From contig JAUWOJ010000055.1 in assembly GCA_030612175.1 (NCBI GenBank), positions 1 to 7,157 on the forward strand: a DNA stretch of 7,157 nucleotides, in the 5' to 3' direction. The notes under the pieces were generated by a model. The model was not told the origin of the DNA and did not search any database. It saw only the letters and a program-made list of their open reading frames with translations. Of the stretch, positions 1 to 6,233 are shown in pieces. The first letter of the stretch is position 1, and each line of letters begins with the position of its first letter. This stretch comes from Candidatus Bipolaricaulota bacterium (lineage in GTDB: Bacteria; Bipolaricaulota; Bipolaricaulia; UBA7950; UBA9294). The translations under genes and the position numbers were made by a program.

Positions 1-1
1 A

Positions 2-652
2 GGCGAGGTAGTAGTGATTTGTGGACCCTCTGGCTCCGGAAAATCCACGTGCATCCGCACGATAAACCGCTTGGAAGAGCACCAACGGGGACAGATCATC
101 GTGGACGGGATAGAGCTAACAAACGATCTGCGCAACATAGAAGCTATCCGGCGTGAAGTTGGCATAGTCTTCCAGCAATTCAATCTATTTCCGCACCTTA
201 CCGCACTGCAGAATGTCTCTCTTGCGCCTTTTTGGGTGCTGAAGATGAGGAAGAGCAAGGCAGAAGAAGCCGCGATGAAGCTCCTTGAGCGTGTCGGCAT
301 CCCTGAACAGGCACAGAAATACCCAGCACAGCTTTCTGGTGGTCAGCAACAACGGGTGGCCATCGCACGCGCATTGGCGATGAGCCCCAAGATCATGCTC
401 TTTGACGAGCCGACCTCGGCACTGGATCCAGAGATGATCAAAGAGGTGCTCGATGTGATGAAGAACTTGGCGCGTAGCGGTATGACGATGATTGTGGTCA
501 CTCACGAAATGGGCTTTGCGCGCGAAGTGGCAGACCGGATTATCTTCTTCGATTATGGTCAGCTGGTCGAGGAGAATACTCCCGAGGAATTCTTCCACAA
601 CCCGAAGCCCGATCGCACGAAGCTCTTCCTATCTCAGCTTCTGGAATACTAG
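2..652 (+). CDS. glnQ: Polar amino-acid ABC transporter ATP-binding protein, GlnQ type (5' partial)
   Basis: ATPase subunit of an importer for polar amino acids (glutamine/glutamate/general amino-acid class), acting on the cytoplasmic face with a membrane permease and an extracytoplasmic binding protein, neither of which is in the window. The frame is open to the left edge; the GTG at base 14 lies inside the Walker A strand and is not the start, so roughly 25-30 N-terminal residues are missing. Counting from the codon at base 2: Walker A GPSGSGKST at 8-16, Q-loop FQQFNLFP near 57-64, signature LSGGQQQR at 111-118, Walker B IMLFDE at 131-136 followed by the D-loop SALD, and the switch histidine of VTHEMGFA at 168. 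The LFPHLT, THEMGFAREVADR and C-terminal TKLFLSQLL stretches are typical of the GlnQ/HisP subfamily. All catalytic motifs are intact. The family call is firm; the exact substrate cannot be read from the ATPase, so the symbol is generic. Confidence 0.95.
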   Translation, partial: GEVVVICGPSGSGKSTCIRTINRLEEHQRGQIIVDGIELTNDLRNIEAIRREVGIVFQQFNLFPHLTALQNVSLAPFWVLKMRKSKAEEAAMKLLERVGIPEQAQKYPAQLSGGQQQRVAIARALAMSPKIMLFDEPTSALDPEMIKEVLDVMKNLARSGMTMIVVTHEMGFAREVADRIIFFDYGQLVEENTPEEFFHNPKPDRTKLFLSQLLEY

Positions 653-724
653 ATGAATGCGGCTTTCCTTATGAGATACGGAAGACCCAGCCGGTAACAA
701 GCCCTAATAAGGCAATGCATTCTC

Positions 725-753
725 TTGACAGAGATTCCCTTTTGTGCTATGGA
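725..753 (+). promoter_or_regulatory. Candidate sigma-70-type promoter for the AOR gene
   Basis: A perfect -35 hexamer TTGACA (725-730) is followed after 17 bases by TATGGA (748-753), preceded by TG at 745-746, which gives an extended -10 element (TGnTATGGA). The -10 hexamer itself is weak. Transcription would start near 760, giving a leader of about 120 bases before the AOR start at 883. The position suits independent expression of AOR. Called by eye from consensus only. Confidence 0.45.
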
Positions 754-757
754 TTGA

Positions 758-868
758 GGAATACTGATTGGCTTTGCCCACGAGAAAGGAACAGCGTACT
801 ATCTGATACCAAACCAGTTTGACGAAATGCAAACAATGGCATCCACATCGATAGAGCAGTTGGCTTGA
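758..868 (+). other. Short coding-like frame of unknown nature before AOR
   Basis: After the in-frame stop at 755-757, a frame of 36 sense codons runs to TGA at 866-868, reading GILIGFAHEKGTAYYLIP, then an acidic/polar stretch ending in SIEQLA. The peptide is well mixed and protein-like rather than low-complexity. It has no ATG near its beginning; only non-standard starts (CTG 764, ATT 767) follow an AGGA at 757-760, and the internal ATGs at 827 and 836 have no obvious ribosome-binding site. The stop lies two bases before the AOR ribosome-binding site. It could be the tail of a decayed gene, a leader peptide or chance. I do not recognise a family. Confidence 0.2.
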
Positions 869-870
869 GA

Positions 871-877
871 AAGGAGG
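871..877 (+). promoter_or_regulatory. Strong ribosome-binding site fixing the AOR start at TTG 883
   Basis: AAGGAGG, a near-perfect anti-16S match, lies five bases before the TTG at 883. The upstream in-frame TTG at 865 would place this site inside the coding region and add six residues (MRKEVQ) not expected for the family, whose proteins usually begin just before the G-rich first strand. Confidence 0.85.
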
Positions 878-882
878 TTCAA

Positions 883-2751
883 TTGAAAGGTGTTTTTGGT
901 CGGTACGCGGATGTTGATCTAACCAAAGGAATTATTAGAGCTTACGACATTCCTAATGAGTGGCACCGAAAATACTTGGGTGGAAGAGGCATTGGGCTTA
1001 GGATCCTCCTCGAAGAACTGGAAGGAAAGGAAGATCCCTTAGGGCCCAATAACATCTTGATCTTTGCCACTGGTCCTTTGCAGGGGACAGGAATTGCGGG
1101 AGCAGGTCGACATGCTGTAATCACCAAATCTCCGAAGACCGGAAGTCTGAGTGACAGTTACGCTGGAGGCTTCTGGGCGCATGAGCTTGCCACATCTGGG
1201 TACGATGGGATCATCGTACGAGGAAAGGCGGCCAAACCAGCATATTTGTCTCTTGTAAAGGGCAAAGTAGAGATTCACGATGCAAGTTCGCTTTGGGGGG
1301 TCCACACTGGCGAGACTGAAGAAATTCTCAAGAGACAATACGAGGGAGCACGCGTCTCGTCCATCGGGCCTGCGGGCGAGAACCTTGTTAAGTTCGCATG
1401 CATAATGAATGACATCAGTAGAGCAGCAGGCCGCCCTGGTTTCGGGGCCGTGATGGGAAGCAAGAATCTAAAAGCAATTGTAGTGAAAGGCGGACAAGCG
1501 AAACCCCTTCATGATGCAGAAATGTTGGCTGAGATACGCAAGAAAATCGTTCAGGAACTGATGAAAAACTCTGGGATCCAGGAATTCGGAAAATGGGGAT
1601 CTTCTGCAGCGGTTATGGGGTTGAACGAAGAAGGGATTCTCCCGACCAAGAATTTTCAACAGGGCACATTCGATGATGCCGAAAAGATCGATGGCGCGGG
1701 TTCTCGCTTCAAGGACATCCTAGTAGGGCGTGATAATTGTACCGGATGTCCGATTCGCTGCAAGCGCCTTGTCAAAGGTGAATTCATGGGAAGGGCAATT
1801 GAAGAGAAATACGGTGGGCCGGAATACGAGACGCTTGCTGCTCTTGGCTCGAACTGTCTAAATGCTGATGTGTTATCGATTAGTTTTGCCAACCAACTTT
1901 GCAATCAGTACGGCCTAGACACCATTAGCGCTGGCGTCACTATCGCTTTTGCTATGGAAGCAAGCGAGAAGGGCTTGATCAAAGAGAAGGTCAGGTGGGG
2001 AGATCCAGAAGTGGTAGTCGAGTTAGTGGAGAAGATTGCCTTCCGAAAAGGAATTGGAAATACCCTGGCAGAAGGGATCGATAAGGTTGCCACAGAGATC
2101 GGAGCGGACTTCGCGATGCACATTAAGGGGCAGGAGCTGCCCATGCACGATCCACGAGGAAAGAAGGCTCTTGGCCTGAGTTATGCAACGACTCCGCGTG
2201 GTGCCCAGCATATGGAGGCATTACACGACGATGGAGCTGAGGGATTAGGCAAGTATGGAACCCCTGAAATCGGAGTATACGGTCCTATAGATCGTATGTC
2301 ATGGGACAAGAAACCACGTTTCTGCAAAATACATCAAGATCTAGCTTCCTTTGCAAACTCCGTAATTGCATGCACTTACGTTGGTTTTGATGCTGCACTG
2401 TGCTCGGGCTATAATCCCTACCCTCATTTCCGTGAAGCTCTCTATGCGGCCACCGGACTGGAAATTGGAGTGCCAGAAATGCTACTCATCGGCGAGCGAA
2501 ACTTCAGCATGCTCAAATTGGCCGCAGCGCGACAGGGGTATACGCGAAACGATGATGGTCTACCAGCACGGTTACGCGAGCCTCTCCCTCGCGGGAACAG
2601 CGCGGATGAGGCCATTGCGGAGGATGTTCTGCAAGCTGCAATCGATGAATACTACAAGCTTCGAGGATGGGATCACTATGGTCCTACAGATGAGAAGCTC
2701 GCCCAGTTAGACATGCGCGACTTGATTGGGCTCATTGAACGAGGGGACTGA
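883..2751 (+). CDS. aor: Aldehyde:ferredoxin oxidoreductase family tungstoenzyme
   Basis: Cytoplasmic tungsten-bis-pterin enzyme that oxidises aldehydes to carboxylic acids and passes electrons through a [4Fe-4S] cluster to ferredoxin. The product is 622 residues from TTG 883, close to archaeal AOR/FOR lengths. Visible in order: the N-terminal KYLGGRGIG (31-39); the pterin-binding GPLQGTGIAGAGRHAV with SPKTGSLSDSYAGG (64-96); GRPGFGAVMGSKNLKA (183-198); cluster ligands CTGCPIRC giving C286, C289 and C293, with a fourth likely at C497 (SVIACTYVGF); GPEYET with E314, near the catalytic glutamate of Pyrococcus AOR; and DPRG (423-426) leading into LGLSYATTPRGAQH with H443, a likely match to the active-site histidine region. 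No ligand is missing and the gene looks functional. The AOR/FOR/WOR/BamB subfamily cannot be decided by eye, so the symbol is by family. No ferredoxin, pterin-synthesis or tungstate-transport gene is adjacent. It lies 230 bases after an amino-acid ABC ATPase on the same strand, suggesting but not proving a role with aldehydes from amino-acid breakdown. Confidence 0.95.
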   Translation: MKGVFGRYADVDLTKGIIRAYDIPNEWHRKYLGGRGIGLRILLEELEGKEDPLGPNNILIFATGPLQGTGIAGAGRHAVITKSPKTGSLSDSYAGGFWAHELATSGYDGIIVRGKAAKPAYLSLVKGKVEIHDASSLWGVHTGETEEILKRQYEGARVSSIGPAGENLVKFACIMNDISRAAGRPGFGAVMGSKNLKAIVVKGGQAKPLHDAEMLAEIRKKIVQELMKNSGIQEFGKWGSSAAVMGLNEEGILPTKNFQQGTFDDAEKIDGAGSRFKDILVGRDNCTGCPIRCKRLVKGEFMGRAIEEKYGGPEYETLAALGSNCLNADVLSISFANQLCNQYGLDTISAGVTIAFAMEASEKGLIKEKVRWGDPEVVVELVEKIAFRKGIGNTLAEGIDKVATEIGADFAMHIKGQELPMHDPRGKKALGLSYATTPRGAQHMEALHDDGAEGLGKYGTPEIGVYGPIDRMSWDKKPRFCKIHQDLASFANSVIACTYVGFDAALCSGYNPYPHFREALYAATGLEIGVPEMLLIGERNFSMLKLAAARQGYTRNDDGLPARLREPLPRGNSADEAIAEDVLQAAIDEYYKLRGWDHYGPTDEKLAQLDMRDLIGLIERGD

Positions 2752-2854
2752 AGAGTAGGATCGTAGCTTATTCTGAGCGAGTTTTGGTGCTTAGAGAGAG
2801 TTGCCCATCCTAAATGACCGGTCTAATCTGCCATTCTATACCAGAAACCAATCG
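2752..2854. other. Convergent intergenic spacer between AOR and murF
   Basis: Two genes end facing each other across 103 bases. I looked on both strands for a stem followed by a T-run and found none. The only symmetry is an 8-base perfect palindrome, GACCGGTC, near 2816-2823, and a distant TAGGAT/ATCCTA pair with a loop of about 45 bases. Termination here may be Rho-dependent, or the transcripts may overlap. Confidence 0.5.
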
Positions 2855-4207
2855 CTAGCCGGATAATTCCTCCACCAGCTTCTCGAGGCCGAGCAGGCGC
2901 GAACCTTTCACCAAAAGGAGGTTTCGATCTCCTTTAAGCGTATCCCTGATGCGAGCGGCAAGTGTTAGCTTCGCAGCAAAAACGATCGTTCCCAAAGGAA
3001 CACAGCCGAGAAAAGTCCGGGCTCCTTCGGTTGCCGATTCTCCAACCGGAAAGATCGGGGCGATACGTAGGCTTAACGCAAGCTCCAGGATCTCACGGTG
3101 GAATTGAAGCGATCTCTCTCCTAGCTCAAGCATATCTCCAAATACGAATGCCCGCCGTTCCACTGGAAGATTCAATTCCGCGAGCACTCTCAGGGCTGCT
3201 TCCGCGGCTTCAGGATTCGCGTTGTAGGAGTCGTCAAGGAGATAACCAAACGGGGCACGCACCAGCTGGAGCCGGTGGCCAACCCCCTGAAACGTAGTCA
3301 CTCGTCGTTGGATTGTCCGAGGACTTACCCCGAGATGAAGCGCGCAGGTGACAGCAGCGAGCAGATTGACCGCATTGTGGCTCCCTAGCAGTGGCGAGAT
3401 AAGCTCAACAGCAGGTTTGACAATCTGCATTCTCAGATTGGGAACTCTTTGTGTGATCTTCCCTTGTACATCCCCCTGCCCAAGTCCAAAGGAGACCAGG
3501 TTTCCTTCTTCCTCTTTGAGGAAGGGCGCAAGTTCGAGGCAATCGGCGGGGACGATTGCAGTACCATCTCTTGGAAGCGCGCGGACCAGATCCCACTTCT
3601 CGTCCGCAATTCTCTCCAACGTTTCGAAGCCCGTCAAGTGCACCCGCCCTACCGTGGTGAGCACCGCGATCTGAGGGGAGAGCAGCGCGGCTAGCGAGGC
3701 AATCTCGCCAGGGGCATTTGTCCCCAGCTCGAAGATCCCCACACCTGCGGAAGGTGGCATGGCAAGCAGGGCAAGAGGCAGCCCAATCTCCGTATTAAAG
3801 CTCTCCGGCGCGGCGAAGACCGTGAGGTCTTCTGCAAGTAGATGAGCAAGGAGAGCCTTGGTAGTAGTCTTTCCACACGACCCAGTAATCCCAACAAGCT
3901 GTGCGCTGCTCTGCTTACGCCAAGCAGCAGCAAGAGCCTGTAGCGCTCGCAAAGGATTATCAACCTGAATCAGGTTTCGTCCCTTTCTGGGAACCGCTTG
4001 GAGATCGGAAACAATCGCTCCACAGGCTCCTCGCGAAAAGGCTTCCTGCAGATAAGCATGCCCATCAACTCGCGCACCAGCCAACGCAATAAACAGATCC
4101 CCTGGCTGAATCAGACGGGAGTCATGCATCACCCGAAGTGGCCTTTCCTCTGTCTCACGAAAAATATGGCCAGTTGTTATGTTCGCCATTCTCGCGATAG
4201 AAAACAT
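2855..4207 (-). CDS. murF: UDP-N-acetylmuramoyl-tripeptide--D-alanyl-D-alanine ligase (MurF)
   Basis: Cytoplasmic ligase that adds D-Ala-D-Ala to UDP-MurNAc-tripeptide with ATP hydrolysis, the last cytoplasmic step of peptidoglycan precursor synthesis before membrane transfer. From ATG 4207 the product has 450 residues, normal for the family. Motifs in order: the Mur N-terminal DSRLIQPGDLFIAL (29-42) with DGH; P-loop GITGSCGKTTTK (106-117); the MurF hallmark NTEIGLP (138-144); ELGTNAPGEI (160-169); TTVGRVHLTGF then ADEKW, whose K204 fits the usual carbamylated-lysine position; GSHNAVN (275-281); DDSYNANPEA (325-334); FGDMLELGE (356-364); and KGSR (434-437). NTEIGLP, DDSYNANP and FGDMLELG separate it from MurE and MurC. 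Start choice: ATG 4207 lies one base after the stop of the upstream S55 gene, and its N-terminus aligns with the usual MurF beginning. A further upstream in-frame start at 4234 would overlap that gene, and ATG 4189 is also possible. No strong ribosome-binding site is visible, which fits translational coupling. It is separated from the usual mur cluster. Confidence 0.96.
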   Translation of the reverse strand: MFSIARMANITTGHIFRETEERPLRVMHDSRLIQPGDLFIALAGARVDGHAYLQEAFSRGACGAIVSDLQAVPRKGRNLIQVDNPLRALQALAAAWRKQSSAQLVGITGSCGKTTTKALLAHLLAEDLTVFAAPESFNTEIGLPLALLAMPPSAGVGIFELGTNAPGEIASLAALLSPQIAVLTTVGRVHLTGFETLERIADEKWDLVRALPRDGTAIVPADCLELAPFLKEEEGNLVSFGLGQGDVQGKITQRVPNLRMQIVKPAVELISPLLGSHNAVNLLAAVTCALHLGVSPRTIQRRVTTFQGVGHRLQLVRAPFGYLLDDSYNANPEAAEAALRVLAELNLPVERRAFVFGDMLELGERSLQFHREILELALSLRIAPIFPVGESATEGARTFLGCVPLGTIVFAAKLTLAARIRDTLKGDRNLLLVKGSRLLGLEKLVEELSG

Positions 4208-4208
4208 T

Positions 4209-6005
4209 CTACTCTGGTAAGGAAAGAAGGGCACTCACTTCTCGTTCGCCGTACAAAACGTATCCCGGAAAGCCTGTCTCCACATCCTCCACTCCTCGCA
4301 GTCCTTCTACGTACAGAAAGAAAGGATTGGGAGCAAAGAGTTCGATTGTAAGGGTATCATAGGAGGGCAGTCCTTCGAGTTTCTCCATCAGGTCCGTGAG
4401 ATTACTTAATTTAGCTGGATCTTCTCCGCTCTCTACTTCGCGTGGCCCGCCGTAGGCTCGTACGGTAATATAGTCCGCGACAAGGTCAACAGGAATCTGT
4501 ATTTCACCCTCGATAACTTGTTTCTCGCTCTGATAGGTCTGGAGCTCAACGGCATAGTAAATCATCTCGCCCGGAGCGTAGCTTTGCTTGTCTATTTCCA
4601 GATGGTTGATTCTCATTGCGTTAAGTTCTTCTGTGACCCGTATTACACAAGAGATAGAGGTAATCTCGGGGTTCTCGAAGGCGTTATATTGAAGAAGAGA
4701 AACGATGCTAGCAAGCTCTATGGGTGGGTATAGGGCAAGGTCGCGCGTGCTTAGGAATATGTCCTCCCTGGTCAATGGGGCTGGCATCCCATCCCCTGTA
4801 ATTCGATAAGTCACCTCAACTGTTCCCTGTCCAATCCTATCCAGAGTGGAATCAATTGCCTCAAATCCGCTGGCAAGAAGGAGCTCCCACATCAGTCGTG
4901 GCTCATCTACGAGTTCGATCTGGAAGTGCCTGGTGAGGCCAGTATCAAGGTCTTCAACGGCGAGCGATAGGTCAATCATGTCCGCTGGCTCACCGGCCAA
5001 ACCGCCTATTCCTGACATACGGTCCTCGGTAATCGCGCCGATTGTCTCGCCTATGGCTCCTAGCTTGAACGAGGCGTCATAGGCCTTTATCGTGTCGTAG
5101 ATGTGCGCGGTAGTAAGAGGAAAGGAAGCCTCTCCGTTCAACAGAAACGGATGGCCGAAACCAACGATTGCGTTTCCCTCTCTGAACGTAAGAGTGCCAA
5201 TTGCCCCAATTGTAATATCGCCTTGTGCCAAGGCAACTCCAATGGCAATTCCGGGTTCTAGTACAACACTTGCACTGCTTCCCTTCGCTTTCTTACCCGA
5301 CATGGGATTCAGGTGCAAACCAAAGGAAGAGAGCCCTTGCGCTTCAGGAACAATTAGTTGTGTGCGGAACTGTGCCGGGAGCCTGATGAAGTGTTCTTCT
5401 ATCTCAAGTCCATTCATCAGAACCTCAAGCGCCCTTCCAGAAAGACCGGTAACCAACAGTGGCGAGACAATAGGATAGGAGAAGATAGTGTTTGGTGACT
5501 CACTTAGGGAAATGGCGCCGGGTGGATACTCAAGCTCCACCAGCTGGATCTCAGTGAGCGTTGCATCAGTTAGAGAGGCGGATGGCAGTCTGTGATCATG
5601 CACAGAATCTATGATGTCAAGCATTTGTTCAATGGGGGTAACAAGCCCAATTGGGGCAAGATCCTTCGACCAAGTGGCAGCACGGCTCAATGCTCCCACA
5701 AGCTTTCCATCGACATAGATCGGACTCCCGCTCATTCCCTGTGAGATCCCTCCAGACCTGTTGATTGCCTCTCCGCTAACCCTAACCACAATGAAATCAG
5801 CGCGGGTTTTGGGTTCATTAACTACACCCAGAACCTCCACTTCAAATTCACTAATCACGTCTCCGGCAACAACGGTCTTTCCGATGCCCTGCATTCCAAT
5901 CTCGATCTCACTCAGGAATAGAAAGTCGTCTCTCTCATAAGCAAGCACTACGGCCGTACTGATTAAGAGAATAATCCCGCAAATGATCAGTACTCTCCTG
6001 TGCAT
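4209..6005 (-). CDS. Exported SpoIVB-type S55 family serine peptidase domain protein
   Basis: Predicted secreted or membrane-tethered serine protease of the SpoIVB (S55) family, 598 residues from ATG 6005. The first 22 residues form a signal peptide: a basic MHRR start, a hydrophobic core, and VLA before YERDD as a probable signal-peptidase I site. Next come the S55 hallmark GMQGIGKTVVAGD (37-49), SQGMSGSPIYVDGKLVGA (88-105) with S92 as probable nucleophile, and LVTPIEQML. Further on, GAIGTLTFREGNAIVGFGHP (267-286) carries H285 as probable catalytic histidine, followed by FPLTTAHIYDTI. The later half (roughly 400-598) looks beta-rich, with a LEIDKQSYAPGEMIYYAVEL segment as in related non-sporulation S55 proteins. 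I see no PDZ domain. In SpoIVB the histidine motif precedes the serine motif; here the order is reversed. It is the first gene of an operon with murF, so a cell-envelope role is inferred; the substrate is unknown. The alternative start TTG 6038 would translate through the ribosome-binding site and is rejected. Confidence 0.88.
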   Translation of the reverse strand: MHRRVLIICGIILLISTAVVLAYERDDFLFLSEIEIGMQGIGKTVVAGDVISEFEVEVLGVVNEPKTRADFIVVRVSGEAINRSGGISQGMSGSPIYVDGKLVGALSRAATWSKDLAPIGLVTPIEQMLDIIDSVHDHRLPSASLTDATLTEIQLVELEYPPGAISLSESPNTIFSYPIVSPLLVTGLSGRALEVLMNGLEIEEHFIRLPAQFRTQLIVPEAQGLSSFGLHLNPMSGKKAKGSSASVVLEPGIAIGVALAQGDITIGAIGTLTFREGNAIVGFGHPFLLNGEASFPLTTAHIYDTIKAYDASFKLGAIGETIGAITEDRMSGIGGLAGEPADMIDLSLAVEDLDTGLTRHFQIELVDEPRLMWELLLASGFEAIDSTLDRIGQGTVEVTYRITGDGMPAPLTREDIFLSTRDLALYPPIELASIVSLLQYNAFENPEITSISCVIRVTEELNAMRINHLEIDKQSYAPGEMIYYAVELQTYQSEKQVIEGEIQIPVDLVADYITVRAYGGPREVESGEDPAKLSNLTDLMEKLEGLPSYDTLTIELFAPNPFFLYVEGLRGVEDVETGFPGYVLYGEREVSALLSLPE

Positions 6006-6010
6006 GATTC

Positions 6011-6017
6011 CCTCCCC
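6011..6017 (-). promoter_or_regulatory. Ribosome-binding site fixing the S55 peptidase start
   Basis: On the minus strand GGGGAGG lies five bases before the ATG at 6005. It decides against the longer reading frame beginning at TTG 6038 and puts the signal peptide right at the N-terminus. Confidence 0.85.
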
Positions 6018-6071
6018 TTTTTTAATATGCTCTTTCAACGTCTCTCTGACAAGCTGACCTATTCACATACA

Positions 6072-6100
6072 AGCATAATCACTGAGGCCAGCGTTGACAA
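6072..6100 (-). promoter_or_regulatory. Candidate promoter for the S55 peptidase-murF operon
   Basis: Read on the minus strand, TTGTCA (6100-6095) and TATGCT (6077-6072) are separated by exactly 17 bases, five and four matches to the sigma-70 consensus. Transcription would start near 6065, giving a leader of about 60 bases. No other promoter is seen before murF, which fits a two-gene transcript. Confidence 0.5.
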
Positions 6101-6130
6101 GCGAAATCTCGCCCTTTCTTTTCAGTAGGG

Positions 6131-6160
6131 TTGCCAGGCGCATTCTTCTATCCTTATACT
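6131..6160 (+). promoter_or_regulatory. Candidate promoter for the endonuclease Q gene
   Basis: TTGCCA (6131-6136) and TATACT (6155-6160) are separated by 18 bases, each with five of six consensus matches. Transcription would start near 6167, leaving a leader of about 67 bases that contains the 8-base palindrome TGACGTCA (6201-6208). It is divergent from the S55 operon promoter, with about 30 bases between their -35 boxes. Confidence 0.55.
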
Positions 6161-6233
6161 TAAAGAGAAAGAAGAACGGGAAGAGGACTTTCAGGAAGGA
6201 TGACGTCACGAAAAGGAGATCGTTCTTGGAGCA

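Larger units (their letters stand above)
653..882. other. Intergenic region between the ABC ATPase and AOR genes
   Basis: This 230-base gap holds a promoter candidate at 725-753, a short coding-like frame at 758-868 and the AOR ribosome-binding site at 871-877. I see no convincing GC-rich hairpin plus T-run after the ABC gene, so read-through into AOR is possible. A 14-codon frame starts at the ATG directly after the ABC stop (653-697) but has no recognisable signal of its own and is not annotated. Confidence 0.6.

Noticed and set aside
185..598. A 137-codon open frame on the minus strand
   Set aside because: It is antisense to the ABC ATPase across the Q-loop, signature, Walker B and H-loop coding regions; it is a by-product of that gene's codon pattern.
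2366..2710. A 114-codon plus-strand frame inside AOR
   Set aside because: It overlaps the C-terminal part of AOR in another frame, including the conserved fourth cysteine region. The product is rich in Ser, Arg and Met and has no motif.
2752..2854. Possible bidirectional terminator between AOR and murF
   Set aside because: The GACCGGTC palindrome has no loop and no adjacent T-run on either strand, and other stems are only three to six base pairs with long loops.
4208..4234. N-terminal extension of MurF beginning at 4234
   Set aside because: It would overlap the end of the S55 gene and adds nine residues not matching the family's usual N-terminus; ATG 4207 directly after the stop is the better start.
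6006..6038. N-terminal extension of the S55 peptidase from TTG 6038
   Set aside because: The extension would encode KKGEG out of the GGGGAGG ribosome-binding site itself and would bury the signal peptide.
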